Counted from the stretch's first letter, positions 8,240 to 19,084 are shown. The stretch: 64,000 nt of DNA from Terrimesophilobacter mesophilus (GCF_014200375.1 NZ_JACHBP010000001.1:1054001-1118000); one strand, 5' to 3'. The notes: generated from the letters alone by a model not told the origin. Made by a program: numbers and translations.

Positions 8240-9363
8240 ATGGCCTCGATCAACAAACATGCGACCACTCTTGCCGACGGCCGTGAACTGATCTACTTCG
8301 ACGACGCCGATACGAGACTCGGCCCGGATCGCGCGATCGACGGACGCATCCTCGATGCTCGGCCCCACACCCCGACGATGCGCCAGGATCCGCTGACCGG
8401 CGAGTGGGTGTCGATCGCTGCGGACCGTCAGAACCGCGCCTTCCTCCCGCCGGCGGACCATGATCCGCTCGCCCCGGCGTCGCCGTCGAACCCATCCGAG
8501 ATACCCGACGACTACGACGTCGCGGTGTTCGAGAACCGGTCACCGTCGTTCGGCCCCGCGCTGGATGGTGCGAATTCCCCCCTGGGTCTCGCCGACCTCG
8601 ACGAGCTCGGCATCGGCCGGATGAGGACGGCGATCGGACGCTGCGAAGTGGTCTGTTTCAGCCCCGAGACGGTCGGGTCGTTCGGCAGCCAGTCCGTCTC
8701 GCGCGCCCGCACGGTCATCGAGGCGTGGGCGGATCGCACCGAAGCGCTCTCGGCGCTTCCCGGCATCCAGCAGGTGTTCCCGTTCGAGAATCGCGGAGAG
8801 GCGATCGGCGTCACCCTGCATCATCCGCACGGCCAGATCTACGCGTACCCGTACATCACGCCCAGGACCCGCCAGCTGATCGCGTCCGTCGAGAGGATGC
8901 CGGAGCTCTTCTCGCAGCTGCTCGCGTTCGAACTGGAGTCGGAACGGGTCGTGCTCCGCGGTGAGCACTGGAGCGCGTTCGTCCCGTTCGCGGCACGCTG
9001 GCCGCTTGAGGTCCACATGCTGCCGCACCGGCAGGTTCCGGATCTCGCGGCCACGAGCGACGCAGAACGCGACGAGCTCGCCATCCTGTACCGCATGATC
9101 CTGCGCGGCATCGACCGGATCTACGACTCGCAGACACCCGACAGCACGACGCCGTACATCGCAGCCTGGCACCAGGCTCCCGTCGCATCGCATCGGAACG
9201 ACATCCGCCTCATGCTGCAGGTGACGTCGCCCCGCCGCGCCGCAGACAAGCTCAAGTACCTCGCCGGCTCGGAGGCGGCGATGGGGGCATGGGTGAGCGA
9301 CGTGACTCCGGAGCACGCGGCAGAACTCGTGCGCGCCGGGATCGCGGCGGCCAGGGCCGACTC

Positions 9364-9367
<4 letters not shown>
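8240..9367 (+). CDS. galT: Galactose-1-phosphate uridylyltransferase
   Basis: An enzyme of 375 residues of the HIT superfamily that exchanges UMP between UDP-glucose and galactose 1-phosphate. The active-site motif HHPHGQ spans residues 194-199, with His197 expected to carry the uridylyl group. Zinc-region and N-terminal motifs are also present (RQDPLTGEWVSIAADRQNR, FENRSPSF). The ATG at 8240 is preceded by GAGGGA; an in-frame ATG at 8189 would lie inside the galM start region and is unlikely. The stop TGA overlaps the GTG of galK, so the two genes are translationally coupled. Confidence 0.95.
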
Positions 9368-10524
<1,157 letters not shown>

Positions 10525-10560
10525 TTCACCTCGGTGCACCATCATCGAATGGAGCTGTTC

Positions 10561-11325
10561 ATGGGGGCCCCACTGTTCAGGGTTGCGGGGAGTGCCCTCG
10601 CCGCCATGGTCCTCGTCGGCACGTTGGCCGGATGCGGTGCAGCTCCTGCCCCTGAACCGACCGGGCCGACACAGGTCAGCGAATCGCCCACTCCGTCTGC
10701 GGAGCCGAGTGCCGACCCCACGGCGGACATCCTCTTCACCATCACCGCGAACGTGCGCGCCGTCGACGGTCGCACGGTGGGAATCTCCATGGCCGCGCAC
10801 GCTCCGGTCGCCAGCGTCGATGACGCGGCATCCGCCTATCGCGCCCAGTTCCTGAGCGTGTGCAGTGCGGGGACGGGCGCGCAGCCGATCACGGAGCAGT
10901 ACCTCGCGGACAACGGCAGCACCCTTCTTCCCATCACGATCACGTCCACGGCTCCGGACCTCGCCTTTGCGACGCCGGTCGGCCTGTATTTCGGGAGCCC
11001 CTATTTCGCGCAGGCCGCCATCGGCAACTCCGTCACTCCGGAACCGGTCGGCCAGCCTTGCTTCTACGGATTCTCGTGGGCGAAGTCCGGCGAGGTGCAC
11101 GGGGTCGCGGATTTCGAGAACTCGGACGGCGTTCCCGACCTGAACCAGTGGAAGTTCGGCCGCTACGGCTTCTCGGTGGACCCCAACTCCGGCTCCACGA
11201 TCGAGGCGTGCTCCGTGACGATCACGGAGGTCGGGATGAAGAACAGCATCGATGATTCGCCCGGATGGGACCCGAGCGGTGCCGGCGACGGGATCTCCTG
11301 CATGATCGGTTACGTCGGCGAGTAG
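10561..11325 (+). CDS. Hypothetical secreted lipoprotein
   Basis: A protein of 254 residues with a lipoprotein leader (AAMVLVGTLAGC) followed by a Pro/Thr/Ser-rich spacer of about 40 residues and a mature domain of about 190 residues that carries several cysteines (SVCSAGTG, QPCFYGF, IEACSVTI, GISCMIGY) probably forming disulfides outside the cell. I do not recognise the domain. The ATG at 10561 is favoured by GGAG six bases upstream; ATG codons at 10534 and 10549 are in frame. It follows galK by 36 bases and could be cotranscribed, but nothing in it suggests a sugar-binding role. Confidence 0.7.
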   Translation: MGAPLFRVAGSALAAMVLVGTLAGCGAAPAPEPTGPTQVSESPTPSAEPSADPTADILFTITANVRAVDGRTVGISMAAHAPVASVDDAASAYRAQFLSVCSAGTGAQPITEQYLADNGSTLLPITITSTAPDLAFATPVGLYFGSPYFAQAAIGNSVTPEPVGQPCFYGFSWAKSGEVHGVADFENSDGVPDLNQWKFGRYGFSVDPNSGSTIEACSVTITEVGMKNSIDDSPGWDPSGAGDGISCMIGYVGE

Positions 11326-11361
11326 CTCGCCGGCCGGGATGGTGCCGGGGAGGCCCTCTGC

Positions 11362-12237
11362 CTACGCCCCTGCGCGTTCCGCTAGATCGACGACGTTCGT
11401 CAGCAGCATCGCCCTCGTCATGGGGCCGACGCCACCGGGATTCGGCGAGATCCAGCCGGCGACCTCCGCGACATCCGGGGCGACATCACCGGCGATGCGG
11501 CTCTGATCGCCGTCGATGACCCGGCTGACGCCGACATCCAGGACGATCGCTCCCGGCTTCACGTTCTCGGCGGTGACGATTCCGGCGACCCCGGCGGCTG
11601 CGACGATGACATCGGCACGCTTGAGGTGCCCGGCCAGGTCGGCCGTGCCCGTGTGCGTGAGGGTCACGGTGGCGTTGTACTCGCGCCGGGTCAGCAGCGG
11701 GCCGATCGCGCGGCCGACCGTGACCCCGCGCCCCACCACGACGACGTTGCGGCCGGACCAGCTGATGCCATGCCGTTCGACGAGTTCGATGATGCCGCGC
11801 GGTGTGCACGGTAACGGCGAATCGATCGGCCGACTCACGTTGAGCAGCAGGCGGCCCAGATTCATCGGGTGGAGGCCGTCGGCGTCCTTGCCCGGCGCTA
11901 CGCGCTCGAGGATCGCATCCGTGTCCAGGTGCGGAGGGAGCGGCAGCTGGACGAGGTAACCGGTGACGCCGGTGTCGGCGTTCAGCTCGTCGATGACGGC
12001 TTCGAGTTCGGCCTGCGTCGTCTCGGCGGGAAGGTCACGCCGGATCGAGGCGATACCGACCTCTGCGCAGTCGCGGTGCTTGCCGGCGACGTACTGGCGG
12101 GAGGCCGGGTCGTCTCCCACGAGCACGGTGCCGAGCCCCGGCGTGATCCCGGATGCGCGCAGCACAGCGACGCGCTCAGTGAGCCCAGCCTTGATCGCGG
12201 ATGCCGTGGCGCGTCCGTCGAGAATCCGTGCGGTCAT
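11362..12237 (-). CDS. folD: Methylenetetrahydrofolate dehydrogenase / methenyl-THF cyclohydrolase
   Basis: A bifunctional folate enzyme of 291 residues that interconverts 5,10-methylene-THF and 10-formyl-THF. The family signatures are present: [14 protein letters not shown] with the cyclohydrolase lysine, [15 protein letters not shown], the Rossmann region [18 protein letters not shown], and the C-terminal [15 protein letters not shown]. The ATG at 12237 follows the glyA stop by 13 bases, so folD is the second gene of a glyA-folD operon, a sensible pair since GlyA makes the methylene-THF that FolD oxidises. Confidence 0.96.
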   Translation of the reverse strand: MTARILDGRATASAIKAGLTERVAVLRASGITPGLGTVLVGDDPASRQYVAGKHRDCAEVGIASIRRDLPAETTQAELEAVIDELNADTGVTGYLVQLPLPPHLDTDAILERVAPGKDADGLHPMNLGRLLLNVSRPIDSPLPCTPRGIIELVERHGISWSGRNVVVVGRGVTVGRAIGPLLTRREYNATVTLTHTGTADLAGHLKRADVIVAAAGVAGIVTAENVKPGAIVLDVGVSRVIDGDQSRIAGDVAPDVAEVAGWISPNPGGVGPMTRAMLLTNVVDLAERAGA

Positions 12238-12250
12238 CGGCGCCGCCCGC

Positions 12251-13537
12251 CTACCACTGCTCCAGGCCCGGGTAGAGCGGGAGGGCATCCGTGAGCTTCT
12301 TCACGCGGGCGCGGAGCGCGCCGAGGTCGGGGTCCGGGTGCAGCGCTGTGGCGATGACATCCGCGACCTCCGTGAACTCCTCGTCGCCGAAGCCACGCGT
12401 CGCGAGGGCGGGGGTGCCGATCCGAAGGCCCGAGGTCACCATGGGCGGCCTCGGGTCGAAGGGCACGGCATTGCGGTTGACGGTGATGCCGACCTCGTGC
12501 AGCACATCCTCTGCCTGCTTGCCGTCGAGCGGGGACTCGCGCAGATCCGCGAGCACGAGGTGGACGTCCGTGCCGCCGGTCAGCACGTCGACACCGTTCG
12601 CCTTCGCGTCATCCGCCATGAGCCGGTCGGCGAGGATCTTCGCCCCCCGGACGGTGCGCTCCTGGCGATCCTTGAACTCGTCGCTGCCCGCGAGAAGGAA
12701 TGCGGTCGCCTTCGCGGCGATGATGTGCATGAGCGGTCCGCCCTGCTGGCCGGGAAACACGTTCGAGTTGAGTTTCTTCGCGAGCTCCTGGTCCCGGCTG
12801 AGGATGAAGCCCGACCGCGGCCCGGCGAGGGTCTTGTGCACGGTGCTCGACACGACATCCGCGTGGGGAACGGGGCTCGGGTGCAGCCCGGCCGCGACGA
12901 GGCCGGCGAAGTGCGCCATGTCGACCCAGAGTTTCGCACCCACCTCATCCGCGATGGCACGGAAAGCAGCGAAGTCGAGTTGCCGGGGGTATGCGGACCA
13001 GCCGGCGATGATGACGGCGGGTTTGTGCTCGAGCGCCTTGTCGCGGACGACATCCATGTCCACGAGGAAGGTCTTCGGGTCGACGCCGTACGCGGTGGCG
13101 TTGTAGAGCTTGCCGGAGAAGTTGAGCTTCATGCCGTGGGTGAGGTGGCCGCCGTGGGCGAGCTCGAGGCCGAGGATGGTGTCGCCGGGCCCCGCGATCG
13201 CGGAGAGCACGGCGGCGTTCGCCGTCGCACCGGAGTGCGGCTGCACGTTGGCGTACTCGGCACCGAAGAGCGCTTTCGCGCGGTCGATCGCGAGCTGCTC
13301 CGCGATGTCGACGAACTCGCATCCGCCGTAATAACGACGGCCGGGGTAGCCCTCGGCGTACTTGTTGGTGAGGACGGAGCCGGCGGATTCGAGCACGGCG
13401 CGCGGCACGAAGTTCTCGCTCGCGATCATCTCGAGGTAGTCGCGCTGTCGACCGAGTTCCTGCTGCAGTACGGCGGCGATCTCGGGGTCGACGCTCGAGA
13501 GCGGGTCGGTGAAGGTGGATGGGAGGCGATCGGACAC
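12251..13537 (-). CDS. glyA: Serine hydroxymethyltransferase
   Basis: A PLP enzyme of 428 residues that converts serine and THF to glycine and methylene-THF. The PLP lysine is K235 in [12 protein letters not shown], with further family motifs [31 protein letters not shown] and SGATANAAV. The frame allows an ATG at 13561, but a GTG at 13537 has AGAGGAG seven bases upstream and gives a protein of the usual length and N-terminus ([19 protein letters not shown]), so I use GTG. It heads the glyA-folD operon. A 7-base inverted repeat lies in the upstream region. Confidence 0.95.
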   Translation of the reverse strand: MSDRLPSTFTDPLSSVDPEIAAVLQQELGRQRDYLEMIASENFVPRAVLESAGSVLTNKYAEGYPGRRYYGGCEFVDIAEQLAIDRAKALFGAEYANVQPHSGATANAAVLSAIAGPGDTILGLELAHGGHLTHGMKLNFSGKLYNATAYGVDPKTFLVDMDVVRDKALEHKPAVIIAGWSAYPRQLDFAAFRAIADEVGAKLWVDMAHFAGLVAAGLHPSPVPHADVVSSTVHKTLAGPRSGFILSRDQELAKKLNSNVFPGQQGGPLMHIIAAKATAFLLAGSDEFKDRQERTVRGAKILADRLMADDAKANGVDVLTGGTDVHLVLADLRESPLDGKQAEDVLHEVGITVNRNAVPFDPRPPMVTSGLRIGTPALATRGFGDEEFTEVADVIATALHPDPDLGALRARVKKLTDALPLYPGLEQW

Positions 13538-13584
13538 GGGCTGGCTCCTCTGCAAGCTCATCGGATGGTTATAACGGTATCCGC

Positions 13585-13607
13585 TTCGGCCCAGGCGAAC
13601 GGCCGAA
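13585..13607 (-). promoter_or_regulatory. Inverted repeat upstream of glyA
   Basis: TTCGGCC (13585-13591) and GGCCGAA (13601-13607) form a perfect 7-base inverted repeat around a 9-base spacer, about 50 bases upstream of the glyA GTG. A TATAAC sequence (13568-13573, minus strand) just downstream could be a -10 box. It may be an operator or a leader hairpin. No riboswitch fold is evident. Confidence 0.35.
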
Positions 13608-13666
13608 TCGCTTGTTATCGCTCCCCGGTGGTGGCCCACCCGAACGCCAGTCGCGATGGAGTCAGT

Positions 13667-14593
13667 CTAGCAATCCACGAGGCGGATGCCGGCGGCGATA
13701 TCGAGCGCTGTGTCGCGATCGAACGAGCCTGCGCCGGGCTCCAGCGCGTTCGCGATCGAACAGCCGGATGCCTGCTTGAGGGCTTCCGAAAAATCGGACC
13801 CTGCATCCAGAGCCGCGAGCAGCCCGCCGAAGAAGGCGTCGCCACTGCCCACCGGGAATGCCCCGGTGCGCTCTGGGGGCGGAATTCTCCAGCGCCGGTC
13901 GCCATCCGTCGCGACGGCTCCCGCCGTGCCGTCGGTCACGACGACGAGGCCAGCGCTCCTGGTCTGGATCGCCGTCGCAAGCTCGATCGCGGCGGTGCCA
14001 TCGGCCGTGCCGAGCAGTTCGATCGCCTCCGCACGGTTCACCTTCACGAGTGCGGGCGACACTGCCACTGCCTCGGTGAGAGCGGGCCCGTGGGTGTCGA
14101 CCGCGAACGGTACGTCGCCGTCCGCGCTGGCGCGCGCAAGACCGGCGAGCACCGCGGGATCGAGACTCGCCGGCAGGCTCCCGGACGACGCCACCCAGCC
14201 GGGCTGCTGCAGCAGCAGCGCGTGAACCTCGGCAAGAACGTCCCCCCACTCCCCCGCGCTCACCGGTGTCGCAAGTTCGTACACCTCCGTCAGCCCTCCG
14301 CCGGCAACCGAAGCGATCGAGATGCAACTGCGGGTCTCTTCTCCCCCTCGGATGGCGCGCAGACCGACGCCCTCCCTCGGAAGCTGAGCGGAGATGAACT
14401 CTCCGGAGTACCCGCCGAGCACCGCAACGGCCCGCACGTCCGCGCCCATCGTGGCAGCGGACCTGGCCGCGTTGAGTGCTTTGCCGCCCGCCCGCCGGTG
14501 CACGGAGACGGGCCGGTGAGCCCCGCCGGGAAGGTACTCGTCGACGACGTAGGTCACGTCGACGGACGGACTCGGGGCGATGAAGACCAGCAA
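13667..14593 (-). CDS. PfkB-family hexose-phosphate kinase (candidate tagatose-6-phosphate kinase)
   Basis: A ribokinase/PfkB-type kinase of 308 residues. The two family signatures are RRAGGKALNAARSAATMGAD near residue 35 and VGSGDAFFGGLL with the catalytic base D252. FruK/LacC-type members phosphorylate C1 of a ketohexose phosphate. The gene is the last of a five-gene minus-strand unit (oxidoreductase, binding protein, two permeases, kinase), seven bases after the permease stop. Because the regulon also holds an AgaS-like isomerase and a GatY-type aldolase, tagatose-6-phosphate is the expected substrate, giving tagatose-1,6-bisphosphate. Fructose-1-phosphate kinase is the main alternative, but no fructose PTS is near. 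Confidence 0.85.
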   Translation of the reverse strand: MLVFIAPSPSVDVTYVVDEYLPGGAHRPVSVHRRAGGKALNAARSAATMGADVRAVAVLGGYSGEFISAQLPREGVGLRAIRGGEETRSCISIASVAGGGLTEVYELATPVSAGEWGDVLAEVHALLLQQPGWVASSGSLPASLDPAVLAGLARASADGDVPFAVDTHGPALTEAVAVSPALVKVNRAEAIELLGTADGTAAIELATAIQTRSAGLVVVTDGTAGAVATDGDRRWRIPPPERTGAFPVGSGDAFFGGLLAALDAGSDFSEALKQASGCSIANALEPGAGSFDRDTALDIAAGIRLVDC

Positions 14594-14600
14594 CCGCTAC

Positions 14601-15479
14601 TCACTTGATCCCGGTGAAGGCGAGGCCCTCGATCACACGCCGCTGGAGAATGATGAACAGGATGAGGATGGGCGCCATCGTGAGCACGCTCGCCGCCATG
14701 AGCACCGGATAGTTCACCGTGGGCACGCCGGCGAGCGCGGCGAGACCGACCGAAAGCGGGGCGGCATCCGACCTCGTGGAAACGACGAGCGGCCAGAGCA
14801 ACTCGTTCCACGAGAACAGCACGACGAGGATCGCGAGCGCGCTCACGGCCGGGCCGGTGAGCGGAAGCATGATCTTCCAGAAGATCTGGAACGGGTTCGC
14901 GCCGTCGAGCCGCGCCGCCTCCTCGAGTTCGACGGGCAGGCCCAGGAAGAACTGCCGCATGAGGAACGTTCCGAACGCGCTGAACAGGCCGGGCGCGACG
15001 ATGCCTGCGACCGTGTCCAGCAGGCCGAGGTTCTGCACGATCTGGTACTGCGAGAGCAGATAGACCTGCGACGGGACCATGAGGATCGCGAGGACGAGCG
15101 CGAGCATGAGCCCCCTGCCCCGGAACCGCATGCGGGCGAACGCGTAGCCGGCGAACGTGCACAGGATGATCTGGACGACAACCCGGATGACGGTGATCCA
15201 GATCGAGACGCCCAGCTGCGAGAAGAACGGCATGACGTCGAACACCGCGAGATAGTTGTCGAAGCGCAGTTCGCGCGGGAAGAACGTCGGCGGCACGCTC
15301 GTGACCTCGGCGTTCGAGGAGAGCGACATGATGATCTGCCAGAGGAACGGCAGGGCCATCGCGAATCCGCCGAGCACGAGCACGATGTGGGCGAACAGGT
15401 GCGAGCCGTAGCGCTTCGCTTCGGAACCGCGCCCGTGCGCTCGACGCGACCCGGACATCCGAACCGCCGGACTAGTCAT
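14601..15479 (-). CDS. ABC sugar permease, MalG type
   Basis: An inner-membrane permease of 292 residues with six membrane segments. The cytosolic EAA loop, EEAARLDGANPFQIFWKIML, couples to the ATPase. It forms the channel with the upstream MalF-type partner, whose stop overlaps its start by eight bases. No ATPase gene is in the cluster, so the importer must borrow a shared MsiK/UgpC-type ATPase encoded elsewhere, as is common for actinobacterial CUT1 importers. The substrate, judged from the regulon, is GalNAc or a GalNAc-containing oligosaccharide. Confidence 0.9.
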   Translation of the reverse strand: MTSPAVRMSGSRRAHGRGSEAKRYGSHLFAHIVLVLGGFAMALPFLWQIIMSLSSNAEVTSVPPTFFPRELRFDNYLAVFDVMPFFSQLGVSIWITVIRVVVQIILCTFAGYAFARMRFRGRGLMLALVLAILMVPSQVYLLSQYQIVQNLGLLDTVAGIVAPGLFSAFGTFLMRQFFLGLPVELEEAARLDGANPFQIFWKIMLPLTGPAVSALAILVVLFSWNELLWPLVVSTRSDAAPLSVGLAALAGVPTVNYPVLMAASVLTMAPILILFIILQRRVIEGLAFTGIK

Positions 15480-16416
15480 AGTTCACCCACCTCTTCTGCA
15501 GGCGGAACTGGATGACGGTCACGATCCCGATGATGACGAGGATCGCGAGCGCGATCGCCGCGGCGAAGCCCTTGTCGTTCCTGATGAACCCGTTCTCGTA
15601 GAAGTAGAAGACGAGCGACTGGGTCGCCGGCATGACCGGATTGTTCGGCCCGAGCATGGCGTAGAGCGCGTCGAACAGCTGGAAACTGCCGATGATGGTG
15701 ATGATCGTCACGAAGAAGACGCTCGGCGACAGCAACGGCACCGTCACGGAACGGAAGCGACGCCACGGGGTGGCGCCGTCGAGCTCCGCGGCCTCGTAGA
15801 GCTCCACCGGGATGTTCTTCAGGCCCGCGCCGAGAATGAGGATGGCCAGTCCGAACGAGCCCCAGAACCCGACGAGCGACACGGAGATGAGCGCGAGCCC
15901 CGGCGTCGAGAGCCAGTGCGGCCCATCGATGCCGACGAGCGACAGTGCGTAGTTGATGATGCCGAAGTCGCCGTTGAACATCATCCGCCAGACGAGGGAG
16001 ATGGCGACCGGCATGGCGATGTACGGCAGGAAGAACAGCACCCGGTAGAGGGACGCGAAACGCAGGCCGGGGCGATTGATGAGGCTTGCCAGGAACACGG
16101 CGACCGGGATGCCGAGGAGCACGATCGCGGAGTAGATGAGAGTGTTCAGGATGGCCCGATAGAAGTCGGGGTCCTGGACCAGGCGGGCCCAGTTGGCTGC
16201 GCCGATCCAGGTCTGCCCTCCGAAGACCCCGAACTTGGTGAACGAGAAATAGACCGTCTGCAGGATGGGCCAGAGATAGAAGACGCACACACCGAGGAAC
16301 AGGGGCGCGACGAACGCCCAGGGCCACCATCCGTCGGTCCTGGCCGGGCCCGCCGAACGCCGGCGGTCAGGAGTGCTGACCACCGGCGTCCGAACGGTGC
16401 GGAGGGACAACGTCAC
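15472..16416 (-). CDS. ABC sugar permease, MalF type
   Basis: A permease of 314 residues with six membrane segments and the EAA loop YEAAELDGATPWRRFRSVTV. The reading frame is open further upstream, but the GTG at 16416 overlaps the stop of the binding-protein gene (GTGA) and is followed by a normal Arg-rich cytosolic N-terminus, so translational coupling supports it. It is the partner of the MalG-type permease that follows. Confidence 0.9.
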   Translation of the reverse strand: MTLSLRTVRTPVVSTPDRRRSAGPARTDGWWPWAFVAPLFLGVCVFYLWPILQTVYFSFTKFGVFGGQTWIGAANWARLVQDPDFYRAILNTLIYSAIVLLGIPVAVFLASLINRPGLRFASLYRVLFFLPYIAMPVAISLVWRMMFNGDFGIINYALSLVGIDGPHWLSTPGLALISVSLVGFWGSFGLAILILGAGLKNIPVELYEAAELDGATPWRRFRSVTVPLLSPSVFFVTIITIIGSFQLFDALYAMLGPNNPVMPATQSLVFYFYENGFIRNDKGFAAAIALAILVIIGIVTVIQFRLQKRWVNYD

Positions 16417-17738
16417 TCGGCGTCCAGCGCCGCTTGCACCTTCGTCGCGAGTTCCGCATTGGCCTTGTCGACCGAAACGTCGCCGTTGAAGGCGGGGAGG
16501 AGGATCTCCGCTTCCAATCCGGCCCACGCCGAGGTGTTCTTCGAGACCGGGTACGGGAATGAGTACGCGATCGCGTCGAGGAAGACCTGCAGATCGTACT
16601 GCGGGATCGAGTCGACGAAGGCCTGCTGGGTTCCGTTGAACGCGGGGATCACCGCGCCCATCTCGCCCTGCTGCTCCTGCGCGGCCTTGCTCGCGAGGTA
16701 GACCTGCAGGGCCTGCGCGGCCTGCTTGTTCGCACTCTTCGCCGAGACGACGTTGGCCACACCGTGGATGACGGTGGCCTGCCGCTCGCCCTTGGGCAAT
16801 TCGACGACCTGGACGTCATCCTTGATGTCGGACTGCACCATGGCGTTGCGCTGCCAGCTTCCGCCCTGGAACATCGCGGCCTTGCCGGAGGTGAACCAGG
16901 TGAGGGCCGGGGTGTCGCTGAGCTGCTGGATGTTCGGCGACGCGCCGCTCGTGATGAGGTCGGTCCAGAACTGGATGCCGGCCGCGGCCTCCGGGGTGCC
17001 GTACCCCGTCTTCTTGCCGTCGGCGGAGATCACGTCACCGCCCGCCTGCAGGATGGTGTCGTAGTAACCCGACTGGCCGTCCGTCGCTGCGGCGATGCCG
17101 TAGATGCCGTCTCCGGAGAGCGCGGTGGAGATGGCCTTGGCCTTCGTCTGGATGTCGTCCCAGGTCCAGCCCGCCTTCGGCACCTCGACTCCGGCCTTCG
17201 CGAACAGCGCCTTGTTGTACCAGACCGCGATCGTGTCGAAGTCCTTCGGCACCCCATAGCTCACGCCGTCGAGGGTGTAGAGGTCGATGAGTGCCTTCGG
17301 GTAGTCGGCCGGCTTGATGTATCCGCCATCGACGATGGACGTGATCGGCTCGAACATCCCGTTGGATGCATAGAGCTGGAAGTTCGGTCCGTTCATCCAG
17401 AAGATGTCGGGGAGGGTCGAACTCGACCCCTGCGTCTGGAGCTTCGTCCAGTAGTCGCCCCACGGGGTGACGTTCACATTGACCTTGATGTTCGGGTACT
17501 CCTTGTTGAAGCCCTCGATGTTGGCGTTGATGGCATCCACCTGGGTCTGGTCCCAGACGCCATAGGTGATCTCGGCCGCGAAGTCCTTGGCCGGAGGGGT
17601 GTAGCCGTCGCCGCTGGGTTCCGCGGGGCTTCCGCCGCCGGCGCATCCGGCGAGGAGCCCGGCGAGGCCGAGCGCCGCGATACCGGTGAGCCAGCCACGG
17701 CGCCGCAAACGGGCATGGGGGGATATGCGATTCATCAT
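16413..17738 (-). CDS. Extracellular sugar-binding lipoprotein of an ABC importer
   Basis: A family-1 solute-binding protein of 441 residues. The lipobox LLAGC puts the anchored cysteine at residue 32, followed by a Gly/Ser/Pro-rich linker; the mature part is the periplasmic-binding fold (ITYGVWDQTQVDAINANIEG, PDIFWMNGPNF, WYNKALFAKAGVEVP, FTSGKAAMFQGGSW). It captures the sugar outside the membrane and delivers it to the two permeases. The start ATG at 17738 overlaps the stop of the oxidoreductase gene (ATGA). An open frame continues far upstream but runs antisense-like through that gene. Substrate inferred from context: N-acetylgalactosamine or an oligomer of it. Confidence 0.93.
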   Translation of the reverse strand: MMNRISPHARLRRRGWLTGIAALGLAGLLAGCAGGGSPAEPSGDGYTPPAKDFAAEITYGVWDQTQVDAINANIEGFNKEYPNIKVNVNVTPWGDYWTKLQTQGSSSTLPDIFWMNGPNFQLYASNGMFEPITSIVDGGYIKPADYPKALIDLYTLDGVSYGVPKDFDTIAVWYNKALFAKAGVEVPKAGWTWDDIQTKAKAISTALSGDGIYGIAAATDGQSGYYDTILQAGGDVISADGKKTGYGTPEAAAGIQFWTDLITSGASPNIQQLSDTPALTWFTSGKAAMFQGGSWQRNAMVQSDIKDDVQVVELPKGERQATVIHGVANVVSAKSANKQAAQALQVYLASKAAQEQQGEMGAVIPAFNGTQQAFVDSIPQYDLQVFLDAIAYSFPYPVSKNTSAWAGLEAEILLPAFNGDVSVDKANAELATKVQAALDAE

Positions 17739-18976
17739 GGGTGGTGCCTTTCTCCTTGGTGGTGGTCGGGCGTCGAGGATGAGACGGTGGTCTGTTCGAA
17801 GTAGTGTGCGAGTTCGGGGTCGAGGGGCGGGATGTCGACGGGCACCGACCCGTTGCGCAGCGACTGCGCGGCGAGGTCGCCGACCGCGACGGCGTAGCGC
17901 GCGGCGACCGGTGAGGTCTGTGTCGGGGCGCCTGTCCGGAGGTGCAACAGGAACTCCCCGACCGTCGCGGCGTCGGCGTCGACATGGCCTCCGTGCTCGC
18001 CCGCGATCGGGTACTCGGCGTCGCCGTCTGCCGCGTACTCGTGACGACGGTTCCAGACCTTCACGACCCCGCCGGAGGTGTCGCCGAAGTTCTCGAGACG
18101 GCCCTCGGTGCCGATGACGGTGTAGTTGCGCCAGTAGTCCGGGGTGAAGTGGGCCTGCTGGTAACTCGCCTGCACGCCGTTGTCGAGCTCCATCATGAGC
18201 ATCGAGAGGTCCTCGACGTCGACGACGGGATTGAGACCGGTGTTCGACAGCGGCGGCCAGTTGTCCATAGAGAACCACTCCGTCATCCGCTGTCCCGTGC
18301 GGTCGGCACGATCGTCGATGGAGCCGTAGACGACGAGGCCGCCCATGCCGACGACCCGCCTGGCGTATCCTCCGGAGAGGTAGTGGATGACGTCGATGTC
18401 GTGGCTGGCCTTCTGCAGCAGGAGCGAGTTGGTCTTGCTGCGGTCGGCGTGCCAGTCCTTGAAGTAGTAGTCGGCGCCGTTACCGACGAAGTGTCGGCAC
18501 CAGACCGCCTTGACCTCGCCGATCTCACCGCGTTCGATGATGTCGCGCATGAGCACGACGACGGGAGAATGCCGGAAGTTGTGGCCGATGTAGAGGGCGG
18601 TTCCGGTCGACCTCGCGGCGGCGAGCGTCTCGTCGGCCCCGGTGATGCTGATGGCGAGCGGCTTCTCGAGATAGACCGGGATGCCGGCCTCGAGCAGGTC
18701 GATGGCGATCCGTGCGTGAGTCCAGTCGGGGGTGAGCACGAAGGCCGCATCGAGGTTGTTCGCCGTGGTCAGTTGCTCGTGGCTCTCGAGGAGCGCCACG
18801 TCCGAGCCGAAGAGCTCGAGGGCTTTCGCGCGACCCTCCTCGCTCGGGTCGACCGCGGCGACGACCTTCTCACCGGCCGCGATCGCGTGCCGGAGGATGT
18901 CCGCCCGCTGCCCGACGCCCACGACGGCCAGCCGCAGCGCATCGGCTGACGATGGTTCCCGGTGAGTCGAATTCAT
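17735..18976 (-). CDS. Gfo/Idh/MocA-family NAD(P)-dependent oxidoreductase
   Basis: A cytosolic protein of 413 residues. The N-terminal Rossmann fold opens with LRLAVVGVGQRADIL and carries the family E104-K105-P106 motif (VYLEKPLAIS), in which the lysine takes part in catalysis. The C-terminal alpha/beta sheet domain includes LLQKASHDIDVIHYLSGG. It is the first gene of the importer operon and is transcribed from a promoter that contains the regulon operator. The family covers sugar and inositol dehydrogenases and also the unusual GH109 alpha-N-acetylgalactosaminidases, which use NAD transiently. Its exact reaction is open: oxidation of an imported sugar derivative or glycoside cleavage are both possible. 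No secretion signal is present. Confidence 0.88.
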   Translation of the reverse strand: MNSTHREPSSADALRLAVVGVGQRADILRHAIAAGEKVVAAVDPSEEGRAKALELFGSDVALLESHEQLTTANNLDAAFVLTPDWTHARIAIDLLEAGIPVYLEKPLAISITGADETLAAARSTGTALYIGHNFRHSPVVVLMRDIIERGEIGEVKAVWCRHFVGNGADYYFKDWHADRSKTNSLLLQKASHDIDVIHYLSGGYARRVVGMGGLVVYGSIDDRADRTGQRMTEWFSMDNWPPLSNTGLNPVVDVEDLSMLMMELDNGVQASYQQAHFTPDYWRNYTVIGTEGRLENFGDTSGGVVKVWNRRHEYAADGDAEYPIAGEHGGHVDADAATVGEFLLHLRTGAPTQTSPVAARYAVAVGDLAAQSLRNGSVPVDIPPLDPELAHYFEQTTVSSSTPDHHQGERHHP

Positions 18977-19021
18977 CGAAGCAACATCCTTGTTTGCGTG
19001 ATCTTGAACGATTATGCCCCA

Positions 19022-19041
19022 TATCGATCATGATTTGTCAA
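19022..19041 (-). promoter_or_regulatory. Operator and promoter of the oxidoreductase-importer operon
   Basis: TATCGATCATGAT (19022-19034) lies directly inside the promoter: on the minus strand TTGACA (19036-19041) is a perfect -35 box and CATAAT (19011-19016) a good -10 box, with the operator filling the spacer of about 19 bases. The same 13-base pattern recurs before the SIS operon and the aldolase gene, so it is the likely DeoR site. Repressor binding would block polymerase. Confidence 0.65.
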
Positions 19042-19084
19042 CCCTTCCGGGCAGACCGGTTCCCGATCGCAACGAGCGAGCCGA

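Noticed and set aside
13538-13666. THF or glycine riboswitch upstream of glyA
   Set aside because: Only a single 7-base inverted repeat is seen, with no conserved tandem or pseudoknot elements of these classes.
11963-14608. 881-residue open frame antisense to folD, glyA and the PfkB kinase
   Set aside because: It crosses three genes with strong family motifs, and its composition (Arg, Val, Glu, His) is that of a shadow frame.
16413-18278. 621-residue version of the first sugar-binding protein
   Set aside because: The extra 180 residues run in a shadow frame of the oxidoreductase gene; the lipoprotein leader starts at 17738.
17735-18976. Firm naming of the oxidoreductase as a GH109 glycosidase
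   Set aside because: The Gfo/Idh/MocA motifs alone do not separate GH109 members from dehydrogenases, and the protein has no secretion signal; kept only as a possibility.
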